Position numbers and translations under genes: made by a program. A model generated the notes under the pieces. The model was not told where the DNA came from. It searched no databases and saw only the letters and a program-made list of their open reading frames with translations. From Anaerolineae bacterium (GTDB taxonomy: Bacteria > Chloroflexota > Anaerolineae > 4572-78 > J111), in contig JAGRBY010000159.1 in assembly GCA_020433835.1 (NCBI GenBank), forward strand, positions 1 through 12,870: 12,870 bases of DNA, in the 5' to 3' direction. Shown in pieces: positions 6,056 through 12,870 of the stretch (its first letter is position 1; each line of letters begins with the position of its first letter).

Positions 6056-8745
6056 GAGTATGTATCCTTTTTGTTTTTCAGTAGCTCTTTGGCGTACTGC
6101 CACATAAAATCATCGCCGGAACTGGCCCGCGTTAGAACAACAACCGCAGCCAGCAGCCGGGTAGGGTTCTCAAAAACAAAGTAACGGGGTTCCCAGCGGG
6201 GATGAAACTTTTCCTTAAAGGTATGCAGCCCTTTGAAATTATAGAATTGATTGATGTGTTCGTAAATGTAATGCAGCGCCCGTTCGATCTGCGGGTCGTC
6301 CGGCTGCTCGCCAACGCCGGATAGGGCACTTAGCCCCAAACCTAAATCGGCATAGCCCTGCGCTTTGGCCCACTCGCCGAAAGAGACAAACAGAAAATCC
6401 ATTGTTCCGCTTTCAACCTCGGCCCGGCGGCGCATAAGATCGGTGCTAACCCCATTGCGTTTGTATTCGGTTACTATGTTGGTGAAGGCGCTAATATCGC
6501 CTTCCGGCGTGTGTATAGCCATAACCGGCTCATTGCGAACGTAATCATCATCAAACCAGCCAAATGAAAAGCGTTGTTCACGGCCATGCATCATGGTTAG
6601 CCATTCATCGCTAACCTCGCGTAGTTCTTCCAGCAGTTCGGGGGGCAGGGGGGGGGTGTGAACTTCGGCCCGATAGCCGCTTTTGATAAAACGGTTGTAG
6701 TTTGAGCGCAGGCTTTTGTTGTGTTTGCCGCTAATGGTAAAGTTGGGCAGGTCAATTACGCCCTCGTTACCAATTTGCAGGTTGTCGAAGCCGGCGGCCC
6801 GGTAATGGGGCAGATAATCGGGTAGGGTTTGGTAAAAGGCCGCATGCCAGTCGTGGCGGGCGCAGTAGGCTTTGAAACCGGCAATGGCCGCGGCCGCGTC
6901 TTCCGGCGGGCCAATCGGATCGCCCAAGGCTATGGCGACCCGGCCTTTGGCGGCAAAGGCGATGACGGAGCCACCGGAGCTAAACCAGTAGGATTTGTCC
7001 TCGAACAACGCCATCCGCGCCAACGACGAGTGTCCATAGGCTTGCACGATGGCCTGAGCGCGGCTCCGTTCCTGCGAACCGGCACCTTGTGGCCGGACCA
7101 CGGGGCGAATGAGCACAAATAGAGCGTATCCCAGCGTGATCGCCCCCACCATGTAAATCGAGCCGGCAAAGTAGCGCCCGAAACCGGTTACCGGCTGCAG
7201 GCCAGGATCATAAAATTCGGTAAACATCACAATCGTCTGCTGCAGCGCCGAGTCGAAATCAAAGTTAACACTAAAGTGACGATCAAGCATATAAAAGCCT
7301 ATCGTGCCGTAAGTTAGGGTAAACGCCAGCGCACCCACCAACAGCCGCGCCCCACGCCGAATGGAGGGTGTGTCAGACAGGGCTTGAAAGTGGGAACCCA
7401 GGAAAAAGAGCCAGACGGCTAATCCGGCGGCTAGAATGGCTTCTTCGTAATCCAACCCTTTGAGCAGGTGGCTGATAATGGAAATGATCAACACCGCTAA
7501 CGTTAAAAGCCAGGCGGTGTGTTTGTGTCGCCACAGCCCAACGGCCAACACCAACAGCGCAAACCCGGCCAACGCCGCCGTTAGGTGGCTGCCCTGAACC
7601 ACCAACAGCGGCGAATAGTGGGTGACCATCGCCATTCGGGTAGCCAGGGATGGCGTAACAGCCGATAAAATATTAATAACGCCCATCGCCGCGGTTAAAA
7701 TAGCCACAAGCCGCACATTCCAACTGCGGGCTTGAACTTTTTCCGTGGGGCTAAAGCTTTTGAGCCGCTGTAATAGGACAAAGCCGATAAACATCGGCAG
7801 CCAGAAGCTAAGGCCGCGATAAGCCAGCACCACCACCGTGGCCACCGCCGCCGGCACATCCAGCGAGATGAGCACCAGGGGGGTGACGCCCTCTACCACG
7901 CCGACTCCCATCGGGGTCGGCGAGACAATCAAAAACAAAATGGCCATCGAGTAGCCGGCGACCAGCGGACCAAAGGTGATCGGATATTGAAAGGCCAAAA
8001 ACAACACGTACATACTGGCCAGCCCAACCAGATGAGCCGCCAAAGCTACAGCCAGGGTGCGGGCCAGATGCCTGGGCCGAGCTGCCATAGCCTGAGCCGC
8101 TTCGGTAAATTCGGCTGCATTTTTGTCGCTCCAATCGCGATTGAGCAGCGAGGGCCGTCGGAACCAACTGCCGGCGCGATTGACTATCTCTTGCAATCGA
8201 CTCAAAAGCTGGCGCAATCTTTCCGGGTGCAACAACCCCAGCAGCAGCATGCCGGACAGACTGACGGTCACAGCCATTAAAATGAGGGCGGCCGCCACCT
8301 CATAAAAGGTCAAGGTATGCTGAAGAAAAAGAACCGTCATACCAACCAGCAGAATCACGGTAAAAGAGCTAAAATCGGCGATGAGAACCAAAATGGTACC
8401 GACCGCGGCTCGAGCCGCCGGTTGGCCACGCCGGACTGCATCATCCACAAACAAGGCAGCGCCGCTGGCCCCGCCGCTGGGCGCGACGACATTAACAAAA
8501 ATTGAGGCAAAGGTAACGGGCAGCAGGTCTCGCAATCTACTATGGACATCGACCGTAACAAAGGCCGATTGGTACGTCGCCGAATAAATAAGGTAGTACA
8601 GAATTTGCAGCAGTACGGCGGCTAAAATCCACTGCCATTGGCCCTGGGCCAGCGTATCGGCCAGATTTTTGATTTCGGTGAAGCGGGCGACGGTTAGCCA
8701 GGCAAAGCCAATAACCAGTAACCACAACAGCCAGCGACGTGTCAT
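6052..8745 (-). CDS. mprF: MprF-like phosphatidylglycerol lysyltransferase/flippase
   Basis: An 897-residue, two-part membrane protein. Residues 1 to about 550 are a multi-pass membrane region with about 14 hydrophobic segments. They include the UPF0104-type motifs [11 protein letters not shown] (85-95) and [12 protein letters not shown] (275-286), the flippase half in MprF. From about 560 to the end lies a cytosolic GNAT-fold DUF2156 domain, the aminoacyl-phosphatidylglycerol synthase half. Its conserved C-terminal block [20 protein letters not shown] is present. By family knowledge it moves an amino acid (usually lysine) from charged tRNA to phosphatidylglycerol and flips the product outward, making the envelope less negative. 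GAGGT (8751-8755) is 5 bases before the ATG. It is the first gene of the minus-strand run and overlaps zwf by 4 bases. The amino acid used is not certain; alanine, arginine and ornithine variants exist. Confidence 0.88.
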   Translation of the reverse strand: MTRRWLLWLLVIGFAWLTVARFTEIKNLADTLAQGQWQWILAAVLLQILYYLIYSATYQSAFVTVDVHSRLRDLLPVTFASIFVNVVAPSGGASGAALFVDDAVRRGQPAARAAVGTILVLIADFSSFTVILLVGMTVLFLQHTLTFYEVAAALILMAVTVSLSGMLLLGLLHPERLRQLLSRLQEIVNRAGSWFRRPSLLNRDWSDKNAAEFTEAAQAMAARPRHLARTLAVALAAHLVGLASMYVLFLAFQYPITFGPLVAGYSMAILFLIVSPTPMGVGVVEGVTPLVLISLDVPAAVATVVVLAYRGLSFWLPMFIGFVLLQRLKSFSPTEKVQARSWNVRLVAILTAAMGVINILSAVTPSLATRMAMVTHYSPLLVVQGSHLTAALAGFALLVLAVGLWRHKHTAWLLTLAVLIISIISHLLKGLDYEEAILAAGLAVWLFFLGSHFQALSDTPSIRRGARLLVGALAFTLTYGTIGFYMLDRHFSVNFDFDSALQQTIVMFTEFYDPGLQPVTGFGRYFAGSIYMVGAITLGYALFVLIRPVVRPQGAGSQERSRAQAIVQAYGHSSLARMALFEDKSYWFSSGGSVIAFAAKGRVAIALGDPIGPPEDAAAAIAGFKAYCARHDWHAAFYQTLPDYLPHYRAAGFDNLQIGNEGVIDLPNFTISGKHNKSLRSNYNRFIKSGYRAEVHTPPLPPELLEELREVSDEWLTMMHGREQRFSFGWFDDDYVRNEPVMAIHTPEGDISAFTNIVTEYKRNGVSTDLMRRRAEVESGTMDFLFVSFGEWAKAQGYADLGLGLSALSGVGEQPDDPQIERALHYIYEHINQFYNFKGLHTFKEKFHPRWEPRYFVFENPTRLLAAVVVLTRASSGDDFMWQYAKELLKNKKDTYS

Positions 8746-8881
8746 TATTTACCTCATTATCGTAAGGGAAAGCTGTATCCGGCCATGGCTGATGATCTAA
8801 ACCATGTGAACTGCCTAACACCTCTAAGTCATGGTAAACCATTGACGGCTAATTATCATCGGGCAAAGGCCCATACATGTC

Positions 8882-8898
8882 TCAGACTTTTGGCGGAG
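8882..8898. repeat. 17-base dispersed repeat, copy 2
   Basis: tcagacttttggcggag, identical to 622-638. It stands in the divergent intergenic region between the mprF-like gene and the SWIM gene, about 137 bases upstream of the mprF start. Confidence 0.4.
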
Positions 8899-8937
8899 GT
8901 TTTATCCCAGCAAATTGTTATAACCGTAAAAATCGAC

Positions 8938-8966
8938 TTGATTTACCCTTATCCGCAAGGTATAAT
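8938..8966 (+). promoter_or_regulatory. Sigma-70-type promoter of the SWIM gene
   Basis: A -35 box TTGATT (8938-8943) and a perfect -10 box TATAAT (8961-8966) are separated by 17 bases. Transcription would start near 8973, giving a leader of about 40 bases before the ATG at 9016. The region around it is AT-rich compared with the flanking genes, as expected for a promoter. Confidence 0.75.
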
Positions 8967-9004
8967 ACAGGTAACTTAATAACCTTATAATCAAATTAAC
9001 AGAC

Positions 9005-9010
9005 GGAGGT
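9005..9010 (+). promoter_or_regulatory. Strong ribosome binding site of the SWIM gene
   Basis: GGAGGT stands 5 bases before the ATG at 9016, a near-ideal Shine-Dalgarno match. It fixes the start of the small gene and supports its being expressed. Confidence 0.85.
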
Positions 9011-9015
9011 GGCTC

Positions 9016-9363
9016 ATGGCGCGTTTAATCGCCAATGCTAAAGAAATTCAAGATAAGAGTCGTCGCCACACTGTCAGGCAGATCAGACCGAACTGGTATA
9101 AAGTCAAAAGCGGAGAAACCCAGCGGGTTTACGACGTGGCTTTGGGTATTAATGGAGGAACCTGTACCTGTGAATGGGGGCGGCAGCGTCCCGAAACCGA
9201 TCATCGTTCCGCTTGTAGTCACGTGGTGGCCGCCATTAACTATCGCGCCACCAGAGAAGGACGACGCATATCCGCCTGGGATAGCGAAGAAGCAGCGCAA
9301 CGCCAGCACCGGCCCATGCTTAAGATTGGCGACGGCTTGATCTTGACAAGTCGATTAAAATAA
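9016..9363 (+). CDS. Small SWIM zinc-finger protein
   Basis: A 115-residue basic protein whose core is a SWIM zinc finger of the CxCx(n)CxH type: C50, C52, C67 and H69 (GTCTCEWG...ACSHVVAA). The preceding strand-like stretch WYKVKSGETQRVYDV (27-41) is the usual lead-in. SWIM domains bind DNA or protein partners and are often attached to SWI/SNF ATPases, MuDR transposases or recombination factors. Here the finger stands almost alone, with a basic N-terminus and a hydrophilic C-terminus (EEAAQRQHRPMLKIGDGLIL). It has its own promoter and a strong ribosome binding site, and is followed at once by a terminator, so it is a single-gene transcript. It is the only plus-strand gene in the window. The fold call is good; the cellular role is unknown. 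Confidence 0.88.
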   Translation: MARLIANAKEIQDKSRRHTVRQIRPNWYKVKSGETQRVYDVALGINGGTCTCEWGRQRPETDHRSACSHVVAAINYRATREGRRISAWDSEEAAQRQHRPMLKIGDGLILTSRLK

Positions 9364-9366
9364 ATT

Positions 9367-9400
9367 AAAAGCCGCGTTACATTTCATAACGCGGCTTTTT
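9367..9400. terminator. Factor-independent terminator, probably bidirectional
   Basis: aaaagccgcgtta (9367-9379) and its exact reverse complement (9387-9399) enclose a 7-base loop and are followed by T residues. On the plus strand it ends the SWIM gene, whose stop codon is 3 bases before the stem. On the minus strand the A-run gives a U-run, so it can also end the sulfotransferase transcript, whose stop is at 9443. The two genes are convergent. Confidence 0.92.
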
Positions 9401-9442
9401 ATCTTCTTAGAAGCACCATTCGATAGTTATTTAGCCTCTCGA

Positions 9443-10267
9443 TTAACGAATACCGCGAAACCCGTTATTTTCTTCTAAGGGAGAAACAATCTCCTCATCA
9501 AATAAAGAGGCCCACTCCGTATCGGCGAATTCGTCCTTAAGCTGCTCATAATTCACAATAAGGCGCGATAGCCTTTCCGGGTTTTGTTTGAGGCGCTGTG
9601 TCTGGGGTGGGTAAAAAGGCAGCCCCAGAAACTCTAAAACTTTGCCAAATTCAGAGTCGGGCCGGCTGACCAGATCTTCATAATAGACGCTCAATTTTGG
9701 GTGAGTCGCAAATTTCTCGTCAAACTCAGCAGACAGACGTTTTATCGTTTCAAGCCGCTGTTTGAGATCGGCATAGTCAAGCTCGATGCGGCGATCAACA
9801 ATGCCCAACTGGGCTTGCTGAGTGATGGTTTTCCAATGCCCGGTTTTACGCGCGATCTTTTCTGAAACAATCGTGCGCAGCGTGTTTTTTCGCTGGAGAT
9901 GGATAACATGAAGCTCCGGCATTGCAACCAGATCGGCCCACAGTCGTCCAGAGGTGTCATCATGGGGGTGGTTGTAAAATATTTTGAACCCGACGGCTTT
10001 GATCCCGGGCGGCTGTTTTGAAAATGTACGGGTTAGGGTTGCTGTGTGGTCGCGACCGTTGAGCTTTTGAAACAGCTCGCCACGGTTATAAATGTTGGGA
10101 TGAGCGGCCAGAAATGACAGCAGCATACTGGAGCCAATTCTCATGCGGCCCAAAACAATAAACTTCTTGTAGGCGCGATGCCCGACAACCTTGAACGTTT
10201 GTCGCCATAGATAGTGAACCGCCTGGGCCGGACTCTCAACGGCTCTTTGCAGTTTTGTTTTTGTCAC
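9443..10267 (-). CDS. PAPS-dependent sulfotransferase family protein
   Basis: A 274-residue soluble protein of the sulfotransferase fold, expected to move a sulfuryl group from PAPS to a hydroxyl or amine acceptor. The 5'-phosphosulfate loop is FIVLGRMRIGSSMLLSFL (36-53), following a short beta strand as in the family. The 3'-phosphate-binding element is LQRKNTLRTIVSEKIARKTG (124-143), with R126 and S135 as likely ligands. YYEDL (about residue 195) is the usual conserved strand before the C-terminal FLGLP motif, which is also present. The start is a GTG (10267-10265); the next in-frame Met lies inside the PAPS loop, so GTG is needed. TGAGGG, overlapping the stop of the acetyltransferase gene, supplies the Shine-Dalgarno. 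The gap is only 9 bases, so the two genes are translated together. The acceptor is unknown. Confidence 0.85.
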   Translation of the reverse strand: MTKTKLQRAVESPAQAVHYLWRQTFKVVGHRAYKKFIVLGRMRIGSSMLLSFLAAHPNIYNRGELFQKLNGRDHTATLTRTFSKQPPGIKAVGFKIFYNHPHDDTSGRLWADLVAMPELHVIHLQRKNTLRTIVSEKIARKTGHWKTITQQAQLGIVDRRIELDYADLKQRLETIKRLSAEFDEKFATHPKLSVYYEDLVSRPDSEFGKVLEFLGLPFYPPQTQRLKQNPERLSRLIVNYEQLKDEFADTEWASLFDEEIVSPLEENNGFRGIR

Positions 10268-10276
10268 AACACGCCC

Positions 10277-10825
10277 TCACGAGCCTCCCCGTTGAACTGC
10301 CCACTCATGCCGCAACAGGCCACACCTTACTTCGTCGATAAAGTGACCCCGCACCCGCCGATTTTGGCGCAAGCAACCTTCGCGGGTCATGCCCAATTTT
10401 TCCATGACCCGCAACGAGGCGATATTTCGGGCATCGGCCATGGCCCGAATACGGTGGAGTTCGAGATAGGTTTCGAAGGCTACATCGACAATCGCTCCGG
10501 CGACCAGGGTCATGAAGCCTCGCCCCCAATAGGGCCGGGCAATACTGTAGCCGATTTCAGCGGCTTGATTTTGAAGGTCAAATCGAATATTGATGCCGCC
10601 AATGGGCTTATCTTGATCGGTAATAGCCCAGGACTGGTGGAGTTCTTTATCTAACAGAATTTGGGAAGCAATAAACGCCTCGGCGTCAGAATAGGTGTAG
10701 GGTTCGGGCAAGGGTAGATATTTGGCCCATTCCTTATCACTGGCAAATGAAAAAACAGCCTCGACATCAGTTAACCGATACGGCCTTAAGAGTAAAGGAT
10801 CAACCTTGATAGTTTCAGACAACAT
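10277..10825 (-). CDS. GNAT-family N-acetyltransferase (RimJ/RimL type)
   Basis: A 182-residue cytosolic acetyltransferase. LLLRPYRLTDVEAVFSFASD (11-30) is the usual N-terminus of the RimJ/RimL-like Acetyltransf_3 group. IGYSIARPYWGRGFMTLVAG (91-110) contains the acetyl-CoA pyrophosphate loop (R97 to G103, RPYWGRG). HRIRAMADARNIASLRVMEKLGM (124-146) is the typical strand and helix holding the conserved Asn-x-x-Ser. AAAGGAG (10836-10842) is 10 bases before the ATG. It follows the FAD oxidoreductase after 68 bases and precedes the sulfotransferase by 9 bases. RimJ/RimL-like proteins outside the enterobacterial ribosomal ones have many acceptors (amino acids, peptides, antibiotics), so ribosomal-protein acetylation should not be assumed. 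Confidence 0.92.
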   Translation of the reverse strand: MLSETIKVDPLLLRPYRLTDVEAVFSFASDKEWAKYLPLPEPYTYSDAEAFIASQILLDKELHQSWAITDQDKPIGGINIRFDLQNQAAEIGYSIARPYWGRGFMTLVAGAIVDVAFETYLELHRIRAMADARNIASLRVMEKLGMTREGCLRQNRRVRGHFIDEVRCGLLRHEWAVQRGGS

Positions 10826-10893
10826 GATCGCTTATCTCCTTTCTTCAGGTACAACTTTTCATGGTATTGTACGCCGAATCTTAAAATAAGCGA

Positions 10894-12474
10894 CTATCCT
10901 TTGCCAGCCATCCTGCGCCGCAGCCGGTTTAACCCGCCGGTCATCTGACCGGCCAGCCACTCCGGTTGGGGGTGAGGCAGCAGCGGCCACGGTTCCATGG
11001 AGAGGTCGGTCAGTACGCTGTTCGCCGCCGCGATGCCGGTGGTGGTCGCTCGCTCTAAGTAGAGGCACGGCGCGGGGTGGTAGATCCAATCACCACAGGC
11101 ATAGAGGTGGGGCCACGGCGTTGCAACAGCCAGATGCTCGCCCGGTTTGCCCACGCTAAAAAGCGTATGGGTAGCGTCGTTGCGGAGCAGCACTCGATGG
11201 ATAAGATGGCCTCGCAGTTCGGGGAAAGCCCGGTAGGTATCGACAATAACCTGCGCCAGCAGCGAAGCATCCGGCTGCTCAAGAAATTCCGGCGGGCCGT
11301 ATACATGCATTTCAACGGCACTGCCCCCGCTGGTCCGGCTCCAGGTCTGGTAAGCCGGTTGAAGCCGATCCAGCCAAAAGAAATTGTCCATCACAAAATC
11401 ACCGGTGTAGATACCACTCTCGGCGACGGAATGGGGTTTCGCGTCAAACCATAGCCGAATAATGGCGGTTGGTACGCCGGTTTGAAAGCGCAACCCGGCG
11501 GCTGTGTTACTCGTAGCCGGGCTGCTGCCCAGAAGTTTTTTGGCCGCCGGAGCATCGAGCGCCAAAACAACGTGATTGGCTTCAATCGTACGTTGATCGT
11601 CATCCTGTTCAAACACAACCTGCCAGGGTTGATGGTGTGGTAATTGCGTTTCGTCCGACTGGTTTTGATGCAGAGCGATGACGCGCGCCCCCCTTTGAAT
11701 ATCGCAGCCCAGGCGACAAGCCACTTCCGCCAGCGGTTGGGCAATGCACGCACCGCCGGGGCCGGGCAGATAATCAAATGCCCAGGCATCGCGGCGTAGA
11801 AGGGTATAAAATCGAAGAAAGGCGATGAACCCGGAGGCCGGCACATCTTCGGGATGAGCCGCCAACGCGCTGCGGGCCAACCCCGCAAACAGTTTTTGAA
11901 TCGTAGGCGACCAGCCGGCGGTAAAATCGGCCAGCGACATGCCGGTTAGCGCTTTCTGTTCGGCCAGCGGATCGATGGACATGGCTGACATCAGAGCGCC
12001 AAAAACGCGAAACATCGAGGCCAAGTCACGCACGGTCAAAATGTTGAGAAAGCGGGGGCGCAAAAAAAGAAACATATAATGAAACGGTGCGGGGATGAAG
12101 CTGGCTCGCATGGCGCTGCCGATAGCGGCCTTGCGCACTCGGCGACCTCGGCCAAAAATCCATGTCTCCTCGCGAGCGGGAATAAAGGCCGGAGCGATAT
12201 TGTAACGATTTAACACCGATTTAAAGTTAACGTATGAAGACCAGATACCGTGAACGCCATGTTCGCCGGGAAACTGCCAGGTTTGCCCCTGATGTTCAAA
12301 TTCGACGTTGGGACCATCGTTGAGCCGCCCTCCAATCCAATGGGGATTAGCCTCCAGGAGCAGGGGGCTTAAGCCGCGCTCAGCCAGGTGGATGGCCGCC
12401 ATTAATCCGGCGATGCCGCCACCGATGATGATCGGACGTGAGGGTGTGTCAGAAAAGTGAGGGGAATAGGTCAT
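10894..12474 (-). CDS. FAD-dependent oxidoreductase, amine oxidase/carotenoid desaturase-like
   Basis: A 526-residue flavoprotein. The N-terminal FAD site is PIIIGGGIAGLMAAIHLAERG (14-34) with the acidic E41, then GGR (48-50), the usual second contact of amine oxidase and phytoene desaturase families. GEHGVHGIWSSYVNF (70-84) resembles the corresponding region of CrtU/CruE-type carotenoid enzymes. The C-terminal FAD motif is LYACGDWIYHPAPCLYLERA (457-476) with TTTGIAAANSVL after it. The middle (about 110-400) is the substrate domain and has hydrophobic stretches (FHYMFLFLRPRFLNIL) that suggest a membrane or lipid substrate. There is no signal peptide. No clear Shine-Dalgarno precedes the ATG. 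Upstream lie an inverted-repeat element and a TetR-type regulator on the same strand. No crt gene is in the window, so a carotenoid role is only a suggestion from local similarity. Confidence 0.85.
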   Translation of the reverse strand: MTYSPHFSDTPSRPIIIGGGIAGLMAAIHLAERGLSPLLLEANPHWIGGRLNDGPNVEFEHQGQTWQFPGEHGVHGIWSSYVNFKSVLNRYNIAPAFIPAREETWIFGRGRRVRKAAIGSAMRASFIPAPFHYMFLFLRPRFLNILTVRDLASMFRVFGALMSAMSIDPLAEQKALTGMSLADFTAGWSPTIQKLFAGLARSALAAHPEDVPASGFIAFLRFYTLLRRDAWAFDYLPGPGGACIAQPLAEVACRLGCDIQRGARVIALHQNQSDETQLPHHQPWQVVFEQDDDQRTIEANHVVLALDAPAAKKLLGSSPATSNTAAGLRFQTGVPTAIIRLWFDAKPHSVAESGIYTGDFVMDNFFWLDRLQPAYQTWSRTSGGSAVEMHVYGPPEFLEQPDASLLAQVIVDTYRAFPELRGHLIHRVLLRNDATHTLFSVGKPGEHLAVATPWPHLYACGDWIYHPAPCLYLERATTTGIAAANSVLTDLSMEPWPLLPHPQPEWLAGQMTGGLNRLRRRMAGKG

Positions 12475-12504
12475 GGTCAGTGTCTACACGGGAAGGATTA
12501 CATG

Positions 12505-12636
12505 TATGACTTACGCAGTTGGACGAACGAACAAGGTGACAGTCACTTTTTGACTGACAATGTACGTCCGGTTGGCCCAAACAGGTCGATTTATCACGGC
12601 CAAGTGACTGTCACCTTTTGAACTGCGTAACTCATA
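12505..12636. repeat. 132-bp nested inverted-repeat element (MITE-like, or regulator sites)
   Basis: Outer arms 12505-12520 (tatgacttacgcagtt) and 12621-12636 are inverted repeats with one mismatch. Inner arms aaggtgacagtcactt (12533-12548) and 12602-12617 are exact 16-bp inverted repeats. Each inner arm is itself a dyad (gtgac-a-gtcac). TA dinucleotides lie at both outer edges. No transposase is present. The arrangement fits a non-autonomous insertion-sequence relic. The inner gtgac/gtcac dyads also look like sites for a dimeric regulator, and the element lies just upstream of the FAD oxidoreductase gene and downstream of a TetR-type gene. Confidence 0.7.
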
Positions 12637-12655
12637 TAGGTGTCAAGCCCAACGA

Positions 12656-12870
12656 TTACTGTGCCGCGCCTTCTTTCAAAGAAAGCATCTTCGAATCGAA
12701 AGAGCCGCTCAAGCCATGAACCAGTAAGGACAAGATCTGATGTGATGCTTCTACTAAAGGATATTCTTTACTGTTTCGGCTGCCCTGTAGCCCTGCCCCA
12801 AAAATGGCCCAGCTTAGGGTCGAAGCCACAACTTCCGGATTGGTTAGCGGGTGCGGATCATCTGCCTGCA
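12656..12870 (-). CDS. TetR-family transcriptional regulator, C-terminal part (cut by window edge)
   Basis: The last 70 codons of a minus-strand gene run from the window edge to a TAA at 12658-12656. The sequence LTNPEVVASTLSWAIFGAGL followed by EASHQILSLLVHGL is typical of the C-terminal ligand-binding and dimerisation domain of TetR regulators, where 'LSWAIFGA' and 'ILxLLxxGL' are frequent. The DNA-binding N-terminus would lie beyond 12870 and cannot be seen. It is upstream of the FAD oxidoreductase gene on the same strand, with 181 bases and an inverted-repeat element between, so it may control that gene. The call rests on a short C-terminal stretch. Confidence 0.7.
   Translation of the reverse strand, partial: QADDPHPLTNPEVVASTLSWAIFGAGLQGSRNSKEYPLVEASHQILSLLVHGLSGSFDSKMLSLKEGAAQ

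Noticed and set aside
6056..6103. Sixteen-codon N-terminal extension of zwf
   Set aside because: The inner ATG has a well-spaced AAAGGA and the ATGA overlap; the extension lies within the mprF coding end and is not like the family N-terminus.
8829..8845. Imperfect dyad (tcatggt aaaccattga) upstream of mprF as an operator
   Set aside because: The arms are short with a bulge, and I could not place a convincing mprF promoter next to it.
8785..8979. Plus-strand open frame of 64 codons in the mprF/SWIM intergenic region
   Set aside because: No Shine-Dalgarno, no recognisable motif, and it runs through the SWIM promoter.
10828..10893. Inverted 8-mers tcgcttat/ataagcga between the FAD and acetyltransferase genes as a terminator
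   Set aside because: The arms are 50 bases apart and there is no T-run, so a terminator is not supported.

Overview
The window looks like chromosomal DNA from a free-living bacterium with a moderately GC-rich genome. The gene set (MprF-type lipid synthase, bacterial GH15 glucoamylase, zwf, small SWIM protein) and the heptamer-rich intergenic hairpins would suit a Chloroflexota-like genome. That placement is inference: no rRNA or marker gene is present. All genes but one lie on the minus strand.

Layout from left to right. (1) 1-286: the start of an ABC-2 type permease, cut by the window edge. (2) 287-1354: about 1.07 kb of noncoding DNA packed with repeats: a heptamer/hairpin element, a loop-free 26-bp palindrome, a simple repeat, and an array of 42-bp tandem units (900-1251) that ends in a perfect 44-bp palindrome. 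(3) 1355-8745: a four-gene minus-strand run, in transcription order an MprF-like lysyl-phosphatidylglycerol synthase/flippase, glucose-6-phosphate dehydrogenase (zwf), a GH15 glucoamylase-type enzyme and an MBL-fold hydrolase. mprF and zwf share an ATGA stop/start overlap. A 20-bp-arm hairpin separates zwf from the GH15 gene. (4) 8746-9442: the only plus-strand gene, a 115-residue SWIM zinc-finger protein with a good promoter, a strong ribosome binding site and a factor-independent terminator that probably serves both strands. (5) 9443-12870: a second minus-strand group: TetR-type regulator (partial), FAD-dependent amine oxidase/carotenoid-desaturase-like protein, GNAT acetyltransferase and PAPS-type sulfotransferase. 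An inverted-repeat element lies between the regulator and the oxidoreductase.

How the genes may work together. Intracellular alpha-glucan hydrolysis by the GH15 enzyme would give glucose, which after phosphorylation can enter the oxidative pentose phosphate pathway through Zwf. The tight link of zwf to an envelope-lipid gene is unexpected. The second group holds two group-transfer enzymes and an oxidoreductase under a possible TetR regulator, but its substrate cannot be read from the sequence.

The most unusual structure is the noncoding 42-bp array, which has a 126-bp higher-order period, two dyads per unit and an inverted terminal unit.
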